The translations under genes and the position numbers were made by a program. 64,000 nt of DNA. It comes from Saturnia japonica (taxonomy: Eukaryota; Arthropoda; Insecta; Lepidoptera; Saturniidae). Below, piece after piece: positions 37,101-48,339 of the stretch (position 1 is its first letter; each line of letters starts with the position of its first letter). The notes beneath the pieces are model-generated. The model saw nothing but the letters and a program-made list of their open reading frames with translations, was not told the origin of the DNA and searched no databases. The stretch covers positions 8,804,001 to 8,868,000 of the forward strand of contig CM065320.1 in NCBI GenBank assembly GCA_033032175.1. The letters are read 5' to 3'.

Positions 37101-40100
37101 TTCACGCCTTCTCAGACTCAACAGTATAGCTTACCTGGATTCACTCACCATCTTATAAGTTTCACACATTTGTAGCTAATCGCATAGCTCAAATAAATGA
37201 ATAGTTACCCGCTACTCATTGGTTTCACGTCCGAGGCGTAGAAAATCCCGCTGACATAGTCTCGCGCCCTGTAACACCCAAGGGATTAGTTCATAATAGT
37301 TTTTGGTTTCGTGGTCCGAAGTAGTTATCCGCTCCAGTCGCAGACTGGCCAGTAAAATAATTCATTATTAATCACAACGAAGAATATCAAGAATCTAAGA
37401 CTACAACTCTTACTGTACAAACAAAATCAACACCAGATACTCACCCTATAGAAGAACTTGCAGGACGTATTTCGTCATGGTCTACAATTTTACGCACTCT
37501 AGTTTATATTTTACGCTTTTCAAAAATATTAAAATCATGTGGTCTCATTATAGTCCATGATTTAGAACGAGCTGAATATTATATAGTACGTTACGTACAA
37601 TCTAAGTACTTTACGCAGGATATCAATGACATTCAAAATTCCAAAATTTGTAAAAATAAAACTATATTAAAACTCAATCCATTTATAAGCAATGGTTTGT
37701 TACGCGTGGAGGTAGGCTCACTCGGAGGTAGGCTCACTCACTCACAATTAAATTTTGATAAAAAACATCCAATTTTACTGCCTAATGATCACATTACTCT
37801 GCTTCTCATTGAACATTATCACAAAGTAAATCTTCATACTGGACCCGCGTTATACTTAGCTCTTCTTAGACAGAAATTTTGGATTCCTTGCGCTCGCAAT
37901 TTAGTTCGAAAAATAGTACACAACTGTAACACTTGTTTTAAACTCAAACCACGCTCTACAAACCCACAAATGGGTGACCTGCCCGCTATCAGAGTCTTTT
38001 AAGTAAAATCTTTTGTTCACACCGCTGTAGATTACGCTGGACCTTTTTTCATAACTCACATTCGCCACCGTGGTGTTAAAAGCAACAAGGCGTATATCTG
38101 CTTGTTTGTCTGGTGCACAACCAAAGCTCTGCATTAGGAATTGGTTTCGGATCTAAGTTCTTAATTATTTCTCGCCGCTTTTAAACGCTTCATCTGCAGA
38201 AGAGATCCCGTGGCTATTATCTATAGCGACGGAGGAACCAATGTTGTGGGTGCTAAACACAAACTCGAAGAAATTTACTCATTAATACAGTCCACTTCTC
38301 ATTTAACTTATATAACTGATAAGCTATCTGAGCTACGCATTCAATTTAAACACATTCCACCTTATGGATCACATTTTAAAGGCTTAGCTGAAATTAACAT
38401 TCGCTGTGTCAAAACTCATATTTATAAAGTTATAGGTAAACAAATTCTCACATATGAAGAGTTTTCTACAGTTTCAGTACAGATAGAGGGTCTACTTAAT
38501 AGCCGCCCTCATTGTGTACTCAGCTCCGATCCGTCGAACATATCCGCGTTAACTCCAAATCATTTTCTTAATGTCACACCGCTAAAACATCTTCCTTCAG
38601 AAGATTTTAAAGATAAGCCTGATCATCGCTTAACACGCTATCAGTTACTGAATAAAATAACTCACTGTTTTTGGCGATGCTGGAGTCAGGAATATCTTTC
38701 TAGTCTACAGCAGCGTCAGAAATGGAATTCTCCAACTAGACCTGTGGAACTAGGATCTATTGTTCTTATTAAAGACAATAACGCTCATCCCATGTCTTGG
38801 CCTCTGGGTGTGATTGAGGAAGTTTACCCAGGAAAAGATGGGATAATCAAGACGGTAAAGGTAAAAACCTCTTCTGGCTCCTATATACGACCAGTTGTTC
38901 GAATTTGTCCTCTCCCGCATCAGTAAATTACGCATTATTCTAATTAATCTTAAGTTAAACTCTCTTTCTCTCTCACGCTATTTATATTTTTTTATATTAT
39001 TCATTCAGGCATTCATACATATATCCATTCACTCATTATTTCCTACCTAGTTCCCACCTCAGTCGCTTTGAAAACGCATCGCCGAGTGGTCATGTCATAG
39101 ACTCGCTCTTAACAAGTAAAATTGACAGTGCACGCATTACTCTTTCAAAAACGCTCCGCTAAAAGTGTTTAAAAATTAACCCCCGCCCGCGCTGTACTAC
39201 CTATGAAATTAGTGCTTATTGGAAAAACCAGAACTCGAGTGCCAGTGAGGATATAGAAACCAAAAGAACTTGCGACCTATGGAAACGGAGGACGTGGAGT
39301 GACAAGGTACCTATTTCCTTTCCCTTCATTGTATACCGGCGCCTTCAGGTATCATAAAAGTATAGGCTGTTATTTTTTCGGATTATAGCCCGTTCTATTC
39401 CCGGCTGAGACAAGCCTTTTATTAAAAATCTTTGAATGCAGTTTGACTTATTAAAAAAAATAAAGGAATATTTCTTTTCAGTAAAATTTCATAAATATTT
39501 GGGTTACTTTCCCTCAAACTACCGTCTTTTTCCATTACTTACTGCAAATTTTGTAAGTTATTATATAAATTACTAGCTGTGCCCGTGGTTCCACTTGCGT
39601 GGATTATAGAATGGCGCCGGTATTCTAGTGACCCTATTTCCCACGGCGGTCGCCCGCCGTTTATTATAAAGATAAAAATGTCTCTTGTTTTATTTGCGCG
39701 AAAACCCTAATTCTTTGTCTAAAATAAAAACAGCCTAAGCCTTATAAAAACAGCTATCTGTCAGTGACCTGTGTAAATCCCTTCGAAATCGGAGCAACCG
39801 TTTCACAGATTAACCGGAACAAACAGATAGATAAACAGACAAAAACTTTAATTTTTTTTGCTAAATTATCGTATACACTTGTAAATGCATTTAGTAAAAA
39901 GCTGTTATTTTGACATTCTATACAAACATTTCAATTTTAGTTATTTTTATATATTTCTACTCGGGTTTTATTTTATGTTTCAAAAGAAATTGTGAGATAG
40001 TGAGCGGAGAAAGTACTTTAAAAAAATATCAGTAAAGTTTAATAAAAACCAAAAACAATTTTTAATTCTAGGAAGTAGGTAGGTAATATTTAATTTCGTC

Positions 40101-43100
40101 CTTAGTTATAAATTGCGTACTCGCGACTATAATTGTGTACTGAACTTTACCTAGATTTCGTTTCGGCTGTTCGACGTGATACTGTTTACTTTAGTGTACT
40201 GTGACTGCGTTTCCCTTCTCCGTCACATTACCCGCCCCCGTTATCACTAGTAGTACCTCGGCTCCGCAAACGTCTTTCGGAAACATAAGACGGTCGCGCA
40301 CAAACTTGTACGACTATAATTGAGAACCTATTTAGTTCTTTTTAAATATTACATTTGGCTATTATTTCAGTGATGACGATAATAATGCATTAAACGTCCA
40401 TCGGACACTACTGATGAAACCAGAACGAGAACAAATAACATGGGCCACACATTACCTCGAACCTGAGAGAGAAGATGAAAAGACTTTAATCAAGAAAGCT
40501 GATGACCTTACTGACAGGGTATATTCACCATTTGCCTAATACGAAAGTTATTAACAATTTTTATATAAAACCATCTTGGCAAATATTTTTCTTAGTGATA
40601 ACTAAATTGCAGTGAATGGTAACGACCGTCTTATAATAAACTTGAGTTTTCGGTAAAGAAAAACATCGTGACTAAACCAGAAGATTTTCGTAGAGCATTA
40701 AGCTATCTTTAACTTGGCTACCTACCATACTCAAGTTGTCTAAGCACCTATCAGTGTGTATCGGCAATTTTAAATACAACTCCTTTTATATGCTTAGTTC
40801 GCACTATTTTCGGCTATATTATAACATTAGACTAGTCAGATTGTATTGGAACGCTTACTTATTAATGGATAAAAATATAAATTATCGGATTGATTATTTG
40901 GATTCCGTGTTTAAAATGAAAAAAGGTGAACCCTTATGAGATTACTTTGCTGTCCGTGTATCTGCTTGTCAAGGCCCTTTTACTCGAAAATGGCTTGAGG
41001 TATAAAAAAATAGAAATTAATACAGGATACTAAGATATATGAGGTTATTTTGCTGTAAGAAATCAAATTTCTAGTTAAACGAGTAAAGATATGGCCCGAC
41101 AACTAAAAGTCCCACTCGCTGTCCGTTTTTTTTTTTTTTCGATCTGGTCCTTCTGCTAGCTTGAGGCCCTATCTAAAAACAGAGCCGCTGATGGCTTTTA
41201 CAGCTTTACCGAGCTTGGAGGCTAGCGCTCTCGCTATAGGGTAAGGTAATAGGGTGTAGGGTAAGTTTACTTCCTGAGGACTATAGTCTTGAAATTTGAC
41301 ATTAAAAGAGGTATTTTAGCATATAATGATAAGAGAATTTGGAATAACTATATTATAAAGTTATATTTGATTTTAATTTCACACAGTGTATTTACTATGC
41401 GAACACATATAAAATATAAGTTTGTCACAGACATTGGAGAGTATAAGTATAATATAGGAACAATAATTATATAAAGCACGGAAACCCCAGGGCGTGAATT
41501 CTTCACGATACTTGTTCCGATTTCTTTTTCTATTAAAGTTGTCATTATCATACGAGTAATACCGCAGCCGGTTTATATTTTAAATTTATTTTGATATAAA
41601 ACGAAACTGAACGAAAGGAAATCTGTAACGCATGAGATTAACTCTAATGATTGCGTCAGTAAGCCATATAACATTCAAAGGTCATTGATACCGACACGAG
41701 CACGCCAAAAAGAAACCTAGTTATGTGTCAATTTATAATTAGTAATAAAGAGAGTCAGTGGTCCCTACTATTTTGTTACCACATCGTTTTTCTAAATAGT
41801 TTATAAGATGTGATCTATTAAAACTTTAGGTAGACATGTTTTATGCCGTATTTCCATGCTTTTATTTGTTGAATCAATAAGTAGCATTTGATATAATTTT
41901 CTACAGATTGCAAATGAATTTTGTGAATATATGAAACAACTTGGCGGAGATCAACAATCTCACTTGTTTACACCGAAAGCCATTAAAGAACTTTTTCAGG
42001 TAAAAAATCACTCTTTTTTTCTAAAATCTTATTTAGTGACCATTGCTTGAATGGTTAGCGCCAAAACGTGTTTTATTACAAGTAATACTGTGTTGATACC
42101 TGATATTCTAATTTCTAGTTCATGAAAGTAAATTTGTAATGTTTAAAAATTCTTATACTCGTCTTTAATAACTGGAACAAAAAGATAAGTTAGATTATCA
42201 TGTACTTTGGTCAGACGATGCGATGATACGATGTGATGATAAGTTTTTATTTTTTACGAATGCTAAATACATTCGACGATTATTTATATGCAAATAAAAC
42301 TACAAATAAAATACATATTTACTATGAAGAGATGACATTGAAACTCGAAACACCGGACGTATCTCTTTGTTTATTTATATACCGTGAATGATGATATATA
42401 TTATTATTGTATTAGATAGTTTTAACTATTCGTACAATATCATTTGAGGTTGGTTTAAACTTACACCTAGCGAAGTGTACCAGTAATGGTAGTATATGAT
42501 GAGTTATGTTGTAATTAGACGTATTATCTTGGTGTAGTACTTATGAAACATTTCACAGGTAAGAAACAAAACGTTGCACAATTGTTTTATATGTAATGTA
42601 GTCAATTCATCTTCCTGTTGATGGCTTCTAAATTCTGTTAACGGGTTTTGACCGCGTTATAAATGTTTCAAGTATTCATCATGTACGGTTTTCTTCTCTG
42701 TACAGATGACTCTGATTAATGAAAAATAATTGTCTAAGTAAAATTTGTAATATCTTCTATACATATTACCTCTCTCTGTCTGCCTGTTCATTTATGTTTT
42801 TTTCACGCGAAAAACACTTAAAATCTGATTTACATGTTTTTTATTATTCATAGCTATGCTATCTAGCTAGGTTATAGGATATATTTTGTTAGATAAAGTA
42901 ACATGCGAAATAAGCAGTGACGACAATAATGAATCAATTCGGAAAAAATACGCTTTTAGGACGATTAAGTGACTTGAGTTGAGTAAACCCCAAGGATATA
43001 TCAAAATAATTTACTACATTAAAAAAAACATCTATAGCATATGTCTATATTCTAAGGATCACCCACAAGAAGCATTTTTGTCTTTAAAATCGAGTTTTTC

Positions 43101-44820
43101 AAAGACAAAAATGCTTATTGTGGAGAGGTCTAGAGGTGTAGATGTGAAGGTTCACCTGTGGAAGCGGGATCAGTAAGATTCACCCGTATGCTTAATCGTA
43201 CAATTCTGTAGTCTACGTGAGTGGAGCAACGGGCACAGCTAGTAAATAATAAATGTAGCGTTTAATGAATAAATTTGGTATTTAAACAATAATCGGAACT
43301 GGTGTATATAAAATTATCTAAATCCAGTATTTACAATATGCTATTTTATAAAATAATCGTCGCTTATTAATACTGTCTATCTATTAATAAATAATCGTAT
43401 TATTATTTATAAGAATATTCCTTATTAATTTATAATTAATTTAGGGTCAATTTTATCAGTTTTATATAGGTTAAAATCATTGTCTTTAAATTTAATCCTA
43501 AAATTCTTACACACTTGGTTTTGATTGTATGATTATTCTTAGTAACAAAATATTATTATTATTTTCAAGTTAAATCAGTATTTATTATGTGACGAAATAT
43601 TGTATTTTATTATTTGTACTATAAAAATACTTTTCAAGTATTTATGTTCATTGAAATCTCCTGATTGATTTCATATATACTATTTAATATATTTTACTTT
43701 CAGATAGAATTCAACACTCACGTAGCTCGCAGTCTAAGGGTGATTACAAAAGAATTACCAGCTATCGAAGAAAAAATTGCCAAAGTCACTGACAATCCAG
43801 AGGTTCGATCAATTTAACCTGTATATTGTCGAAAATTCAAGCCTGCAAGGTTTTAATACAACAAATTTATTTTCTCAGAAGTCATATGGCGCAGCACTCG
43901 AACGTGAAATATCAAAGGACATTGAAGCGGAACATCGTCCGAAACGGTTAACAGCTTTTGGGAAAAGTCTTCCTCTACGTGAACAATTTTTACCGCCTAA
44001 CAATGATACGGAGAAATTGTGGCGGTCTGCTCGTCATGTGCCCAAAGATCTCGTTACATTGAAGACTGTTTGGGAAGGGATTACAAATTTAAGGTTTCCT
44101 TTTTTTAATTGATTGATAATTATTATAATATCGTCATACATATCTTTGTAAAAAAAAACGAATTATACGGATGCAATGCAAAAGCTATACGATGAATTAA
44201 TAAAAAGCACCCGGAACAAAATATATGAAAGGTTTGATACTGGTAAAGGAAATGAAAGAAATTTGCAGGGATGAGGTTCTTCCTGTTACACAATATATAA
44301 ATCGAGTGCACTTATTCTACCTTAGATACTTAGAAACCGTGCTAGAATATTATGTGATAATTATTAATGCTAATGAGTACAGTATAGTATAATACTTCGT
44401 TCGACATCTGCTCGAATCTTATAAAGTCTGCGAGGATTAGTGAAGGAAAACACAGTGATGAAAGATTAGGTAATGAAGATTGTAGAAAGGGAAAAATTAC
44501 ACTTTATACATAAGGATAAATATTAGGACACTTTGAGGTAGATATATCAGTTAAACCATTTCCGGGGGAAAAAGATAAACACGGCTGCAAATAACATTTT
44601 CACATTTTAATTTCATACGTTTGACATTATTTTTTTCAGAAGCGTCAAAGAATACTGCCGCTGGATGATCGAGCATCCGGAGTACAGACGGCCTCCATAC
44701 TTGAACAGCCTGGGTATGTTCGACCCAGCAGTTCTGAAAACGAGGCTTACTTTAGAAACTGGGCAAAATATTATTCCAAATGTCCTTTCTAGTATCCTGA
44801 CTTCTGAACCGATGGAATAA
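28194..44820 (+). CDS. eight-exon gene, 369 codons; FAM47-like only tentatively
   Basis: Exons: 28194-28343, 29412-29529, 29728-29833, 40371-40518, 41907-41999, 43704-43802, 43879-44093 and 44640-44820. Every junction is GT-AG and the phases (0,1,2,0,0,0,2) join without a stop, giving 369 residues and a TAA. AATAAA follows at 44925. Exons 1 and 2 match a paralogue at 58552-63230 (PRKIMKVNPTSYE against PKKIRIITPSRYE, and a shared LP after a hydrophobic-charged segment in exon 2), which supports the model. The protein is hydrophilic and Lys/Glu-rich, with no signal peptide or membrane segment. Residues 175-188 read IANEFCEYMKQLGG; residues 314-331 read EYCRWMIEHPEYRRPPYL. The FC..M..LGG segment followed by a KELP segment recalls FAM47-family C-termini; I hold this loosely. 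Intron 3 is 10.5 kb and full of nested transposons. Confidence 0.8.
28535..28665 (-). repeat. dispersed LINE-type fragment (reverse), in intron 1
   Basis: Reverse copy of the 6140-6340 family, with gagagccagtcttccactag, ttggaccacgtcatcattta and catatgagattgtgacc. Confidence 0.5.
28840..29262 (+). mobile_element. tRNA-derived SINE with internal expansion, in intron 1
   Basis: A Pol III B-box-like ggttcgaatcc sits at 28878, inside an arm with complementary sides (cctgggttcgaatcccagg). It is followed by a tRNA-unrelated body and ends with ctctgcctaacccttcgggg and a gatgctatgttatg tail, an end resembling a widely distributed lepidopteran SINE. The body contains three tandem copies of an 86-bp unit. 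Confidence 0.75.
28951..29208 (+). repeat. 86-bp tandem repeat, three copies
   Basis: Units start at 28951, 29037 and 29123, each beginning ttctgtgctcgattaatggc. The first two are identical; the third differs only near its last few bases. The near identity implies a recent expansion inside the SINE body. Confidence 0.95.
29950..31080 (-). repeat. degenerate retroelement-tail repeat interrupted by a TIR element
   Basis: Flanks at 29950-30290 and 30825-31080 carry phrases of the 4345-5125 repeat (ctgtctgtctgtttgtaaga, accgattttgatgaca, aaccgattctgatc). The 30297-30820 element splits them. Confidence 0.5.
30297..30820. mobile_element. TIR element (MITE-like) in intron 3
   Basis: The left end acgtgacaacgtcataag is mirrored by ttataagacgttgtcacgt at 30801-30819. 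The 524-bp interior has a GC-rich right half and no transposase frame. The superfamily is not determined. Confidence 0.6.
31081..32120. other. intron 3 sequence, no gene; possible BEL 5' region
   Basis: Noncoding. The part just upstream of the gag-like start at 32121 would be the 5' leader or LTR of the BEL/Pao copy, but no matching 3' LTR was found by eye. Confidence 0.3.
33210..34135 (+). mobile_element. Helitron fragment with helicase C-terminus
   Basis: The plus-strand frame ending at 33714 reads VDHAVIYLGPRLFAAGQAYV, then ALSRGRSLDGIRIEELDCSK and TPCNSEALNEM. This is the C-terminal part of the Pif1-like helicase of Helitrons. The 5' piece acacgcttttattagcttca followed by tgtatg repeats at 33225-33275 also looks like Helitron sequence. 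The replication-initiator domain is absent, so the fragment cannot move itself. Exact ends not fixed. Confidence 0.75.
33251..33273. repeat. (TGTA)n microsatellite
   Basis: Five tandem tgta units. Confidence 0.85.
34141..34320. repeat. inverted repeat with about 42-bp arms
   Basis: The left arm (34141-34182, containing atgaatgtacattattgtaa) is the reverse complement of the right arm (34276-34320), with a loop of about 93 bases. The right arm is the end of the piggyBac transposase coding region, so the left arm is an inverted copy of it. Confidence 0.85.
34258..35899 (-). pseudogene. piggyBac transposase, one-base frameshift
   Basis: Two minus-strand frames form one transposase. The first (35899-35015, 294 codons) has an acidic N-terminus, the DDE_Tnp_1_7-type core and the first catalytic Asp in SIDEHMIKFKG (residue 226). 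The second (34992-34258) has the second Asp in MDNFFNSP and the third in MSGVDLMDQ. Its C-terminus keeps only part of the Cys-rich domain (RKRCVNC and YCKK). The break lies in a run of eight A residues (coding strand) near 35022-35029: one base fewer would restore continuity. All three catalytic Asp are present, so inactivation looks recent, or the extra base is a sequencing error. The nearest family is piggyBac of insects. Confidence 0.85.
36069..36424. repeat. gggacaccggtgtccc palindrome, two copies
   Basis: The 16-bp palindrome occurs near 36068 and 36409 inside the right end of the piggyBac element. Such subterminal repeats are common transposase-binding candidates. A weaker form (gggacaaataagtccc) lies in the left end. 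Confidence 0.7.
39570..39910 (+). repeat. dispersed retroelement-tail repeat
   Basis: Begins with tactagctgtgcccgtggtt and contains a cagataga-type end near 39830. It belongs to the loose family of 9950-10215. Noncoding, in intron 3. Confidence 0.5.
40519..41906. other. intron 4 of the eight-exon gene
   Basis: AT-rich intron with no recognised element. It contains a run of 14 T at about 41126 and short open frames without coding character. Confidence 0.6.
42000..43703. other. intron 5, with degenerate repeat at about 42750-43245
   Basis: The interval holds old repeat sequence that ends in a gggcacagctagt phrase near 43230, like other retroelement tails here. Two inverted tggagagg-type phrases near 43060-43130 are low complexity. 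No gene. Confidence 0.45.
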
Positions 44821-44924
44821 GTTCAAAATGCACCACCTCTAAAATAGAGACTGATGTAATTTTATCTCCATTTGTTTTTTCATAAGGTGTAAAATAATTA
44901 TTACATCATGCATTTCACAATTGA

Positions 44925-44930
44925 AATAAA
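44925..44930 (+). promoter_or_regulatory. polyadenylation signal of the eight-exon gene
   Basis: AATAAA 105 bases after the stop at 44820, on the same strand. Confidence 0.5.
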
Positions 44931-45374
44931 CAAAAGAGTACGAGTATGTATAAAACAGTAAATAAACGGATTATACGTTAAATTTATTTGTTATAGATAC
45001 TATAATTTATACGTAAATTATTTACAAATTGCAAACTGTTATGCTCGCCCTAAAATATTAAGAAATATAAATTTTAAGAGTTATTTATATTTGTATTCAC
45101 TAGTTGGGCAAATTTGTTGCTAATCGTTTTTTTGTGCCTATTAATTTTTATTACACCTATAAGTACATAATAAATGTTAATGTTTTATTGCACTTTATCT
45201 TTGTTAATCTAAAATAAGATACGTGAAGAATTACGTAAGCTAACCAATAAAATAAGACTATTATTTAGTCTACTTTAAAACAAAATCTCGATTACGAACC
45301 ATTATAAATATATTAGAAAATATTGAAAAAACATTATAATTAATGCAAATTATAAAATCTAGTAAGTACTTATA

Positions 45375-45510
45375 CAATAATAATAAACTGCAAAAAGACT
45401 TAGCCGTCTTCTTCTTAGTTTCAACCTATGTCGATAAAAGATAAGATTTTATACGTTTTATTTGTACATATAAAATGATAACAAGTATCTAGACTTATAT
45501 AAAACAGGAG
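45375..45510 (+). promoter_or_regulatory. promoter of transporter copy 1, with TATA box
   Basis: TATATAAAA at 45496-45504 lies 76 bases upstream of the ATG at 45580. A block upstream (aagacttagcc, ttttatacgttttatttgt, agtatct) is conserved at 50335-50460 before copy 2. A GATAAG at 45440 is present only in copy 1. Conservation of TATA position and surroundings between the duplicates supports real promoter function. Confidence 0.65.
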
Positions 45511-45579
45511 GACTGTTTGAGTATATTAATACATTTCTAACGTTTAACTGCTATCGGCACCAGATAGATAGTAATAAAT

Positions 45580-47207
45580 ATGGAAACAAGTCGCAGTGAA
45601 AGTGATGAAATGGAATTTGATATTGTATTAAATCGAGAAATAGGACAATTTGGAAAATATCAGATTCTTAATTTGGCATTACTTGCACTACCGGCAATGT
45701 TTAGTGCAGTTATGGCCGGAGATTACGTGTTTACAGCAGGCAGCTTGCCGTACAGGTGTGTCGTGCCTGAGTGTGATGGACCTGAACAGAGTACGCGCCA
45801 GAGTGGATACTGAACGCTATACCAACAACTACGTCAGGCTTCGATAACTGTAATCGCTATGCCAACGCTACTGATAGCGACAAAATTTACAAAGACCAAG
45901 AAGTTTGTCCTGCTGTTTTATTTGACAGAAACACCACAGTGCCGTGCGATAGTTACGTGTACGATAGAACCAACACTGTCGTTTATGATTTCAATTTAGA
46001 ATGTCAAGAATGGTTAAGAACTTTACCTGGTACATTGAACAGTCTCGGAGGAATGGTGGCGCTTTTGTTAGCTGGATTCGTATCTGACCGCTTCGGGAGA
46101 AGAATGTCTATAGTTTTGTTTTCATTTAACATCGCGTTGGTGGGATTGGTGCGGTCGTTTTCAATTAATTACCCAATGTATGTTGCTTTACAGTTTTTAC
46201 AGACGGCTATAGGTGGGGGAGCATTTAGTGCTGCTTATATATTGGCAGCTGAAATAGTTGGTGGAAAATATCGAGTGCGTACTAGCGCTACGATATCCAG
46301 CATGTTTGCAACAGGTCAAATAATTCTTGGATTGCTCGCGTGGGCTGTCCCCGACTGGCGTACACTTACCTTGGTTCTATACATACCGGTATTTGTAATA
46401 GTTTCTTACTACTGGATACTATCAGAGAGCCATCGCTGGTTGCTGAGTAAAAATGAACAAGAGAAAGCTAAAGTTGTTCTAATACGAGCAGCTCGGTTTA
46501 ATGGTAAGCCTGAAATCTCAGAAAAATCTATGAACTTTTTACTGACTGTGATACCGCTACAGATAGAAGCAAACAAAAAGTTGAACAAGGAAAATCTTTT
46601 CCTTCGCGTTTTAAAATCGCCCATTTTATTGCGTAGATGTTGCACCACACCTGTTTTGTGGATAACGACAGTATTCATTTATTACGGTTTGTCGATAAAT
46701 TCCGTGAATTTATCAGGAAATATGTACTTAAATTATATTGCGACAGCGGCCATTGAGATTCCTGGGTTTTGGACTGCTGTTCTTGTATTAGACAGAATTG
46801 GCAGGAAGGTGACATTATTTTTAGGTTTTCTAGTGTGTGCTATATGTAACACAGCTTTTGCTTTTACACCGAACAATATGTATGGTTTATCTTTAGGATT
46901 ATTTTTAACTGGAAAATATTGTATTGGCTTAGTCATGACGTCTCTATATCTTTTTACTGCAGAGTTATATCCTACTCGATACCGTCACTCATTTTTGGGA
47001 TTCTCGTCTATGGTTGGACGAATAGGGTCAGTTGTATCACCGCTAACTCCTCCACTCATGGCTTATTGGAGCGGCATCCCGTCTATGATGTTCGCAACAA
47101 TGGCGTTTATATCTGCCTTTTTGGTTCTTACACAACCAGAAACAAAAGGTCTCAAAGTACCTGACACTATAGAAGAAGCAGAACAAATTGGCAGAAAAAA
47201 AACGTAA
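45580..47207 (+). CDS. SLC22-type organic cation transporter-like protein, copy 1, one-base frameshift
   Basis: A single-exon major-facilitator transporter of the SLC22 class, expected to move organic cations, carnitine-like or related solutes across the plasma membrane. The first frame (45580-45813) gives the cytoplasmic N-terminus and first membrane segment. The second, running through to 47207, gives the extracellular Cys-rich loop, then GFVSDRFGRR (MFS motif A), ESHRWLLSKNEQEKA, LDRIGRK and AELYPTRYRHS...GRIGS, all SLC22 hallmarks. The frames meet around 45785-45795, where copy 2 (read across its insertion) has one extra C. Total length, about 542 codons, is normal. So the gene is intact apart from one base: a fresh pseudogene or an assembly error. 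As read, it would stop after 77 codons. Confidence 0.85.
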
Positions 47208-47379
47208 TAATATCCTGAACAACATAATAAACAACATTTAAAAAATCCAAGACAAATAAAATGGCGCTAAAGCTTCTTCCAGTGTATTTGATCAGTATTA
47301 AAAGTTTGTAACGGCTTCTATCATGAATTATTTTATATCTACTAGATGTCGTTAAAATAATATTGCGTCAAAAATTTAA

Positions 47380-47722
47380 TTTTGTACACAAGGTTTTGTA
47401 AAATCTAATTCGGTAATACATACCGTAACTAGAACCTCGATAAAATAAAGACCAAGGAAACATTAAATAATTTGAGTTTTTAACTTACTAAGGGTTTAAG
47501 TTAAGGAGTTTTATTGGTTCATATTTTTAACATAATAAGGTTCGTATAGAAGCTTTGTTTAGGGATTAAACATAGAAACTCTATGTTAAATTTAAATATT
47601 GCTTTTAAATGTTACTTACACTTTATTTAGGTTCTTAGGTACAGTTATCATATTATAATTTTTTTATCATTTAATGTAAATAATCTGTTAAATAAATAAA
47701 TATTCTATTCTATTCTATTTAT
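47380..47722 (+). mobile_element. LINE-type 3' tail
   Basis: Ends in ttaaataaataaatattcta followed by ttctattcta repeats, a simple-repeat tail common to insect non-LTR elements. No reverse-transcriptase piece remains. It lies in the 3' flank of copy 1 and is absent from the matching flank of copy 2. Confidence 0.4.
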
Positions 47723-47734
47723 AGATTTAGCGTT

Positions 47735-47955
47735 ATGGCCATAATCTCACCTGATATTAAGCGACAATGTGACCCAAGGTAAGTGATACGCTAAGCCTCG
47801 TGGGAAAACTGGCTCTCATGTGTAGTTATCAGAACATACCTAAAGGAGCTTAACGACAGATTTTCAACTTAAGAATGGCAGTTAACTAGACGGGCATTTG
47901 AATTGAACTCACGTCAATCGACGTCGAGTTCGTACACGCCACCAATAAGCCATCA
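47735..47955 (+). repeat. dispersed LINE-type fragment
   Basis: Forward copy of the 6140-6340 family: ggccataatctcacctgata, taagcctcgtgggaaaactg, gattttcaacttaagaatgg. Confidence 0.55.
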
Positions 47956-48339
47956 TTGCTTCAGTTTTTGGCGAAAGACTAAAAGCTAAGGACCCAAATA
48001 ATTACTTTTCTTATGGCTTCAGGTGAAGCTCTAAAGAATTTGTACACAATAAAATAGTTCACACTTGTGGTCATCACGTAGACATGTGTAAGCAATGAAA
48101 AAAAAATTCTACACGGAACCTTTTGTTTGTACATTCATTTAAAATGAGTCAATGGTAGATGCTTTAAATAACTGAGATCGTCAAAACATTACTATATATT
48201 ACTGAGATCCAAAGACCAAATTATTTGTTTTAGTTTAAGAGGGTTTTTATTTGAAGTAAAAGAGGTTTTAGGCTCTGGGGAGAAGGGAACACAAAATTTT
48301 ATGAATTTATAGTGGTTTTTAAGTTAGCGAGATTCTACT

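Larger units (their letters stand above)
32121..38926 (+). mobile_element. BEL/Pao LTR retrotransposon, internally deleted and interrupted
   Basis: A gag-like segment starts at an ATG at 32121 and continues in broken frames. It contains FDCTPSK and EKVQYLVGSLSGKAL, typical of BEL/Pao Gag. Near 32668 it joins directly to a late reverse-transcriptase segment (FGVSSSPYLAM, then MYIDDYFGS with the catalytic YIDD at 32772-32783). The protease and most of the reverse transcriptase are missing. A piggyBac splits it at 32867-36439. Beyond it follow the pol connection (ARLFDPLGLIS), RNase H (FSDAS near 36882), an integrase zinc domain with H, H and CNTC (37809-37945) and the integrase core Asp (VDYAGP, 38030), Asp (YSDGG, 38223) and Glu (AEINIR, 38390). 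Several stops interrupt pol, so the copy is inactive. LTRs were not resolved. Confidence 0.85.

Noticed and set aside
31081..39420. LTRs of the BEL/Pao copy
   Set aside because: I compared the regions outside gag and pol by eye and found no convincing direct repeat, so I did not annotate LTRs.
43777..44112. 111-codon frame as a separate gene
   Set aside because: It contains exon 7 of the eight-exon gene in frame; the rest is flanking intron.
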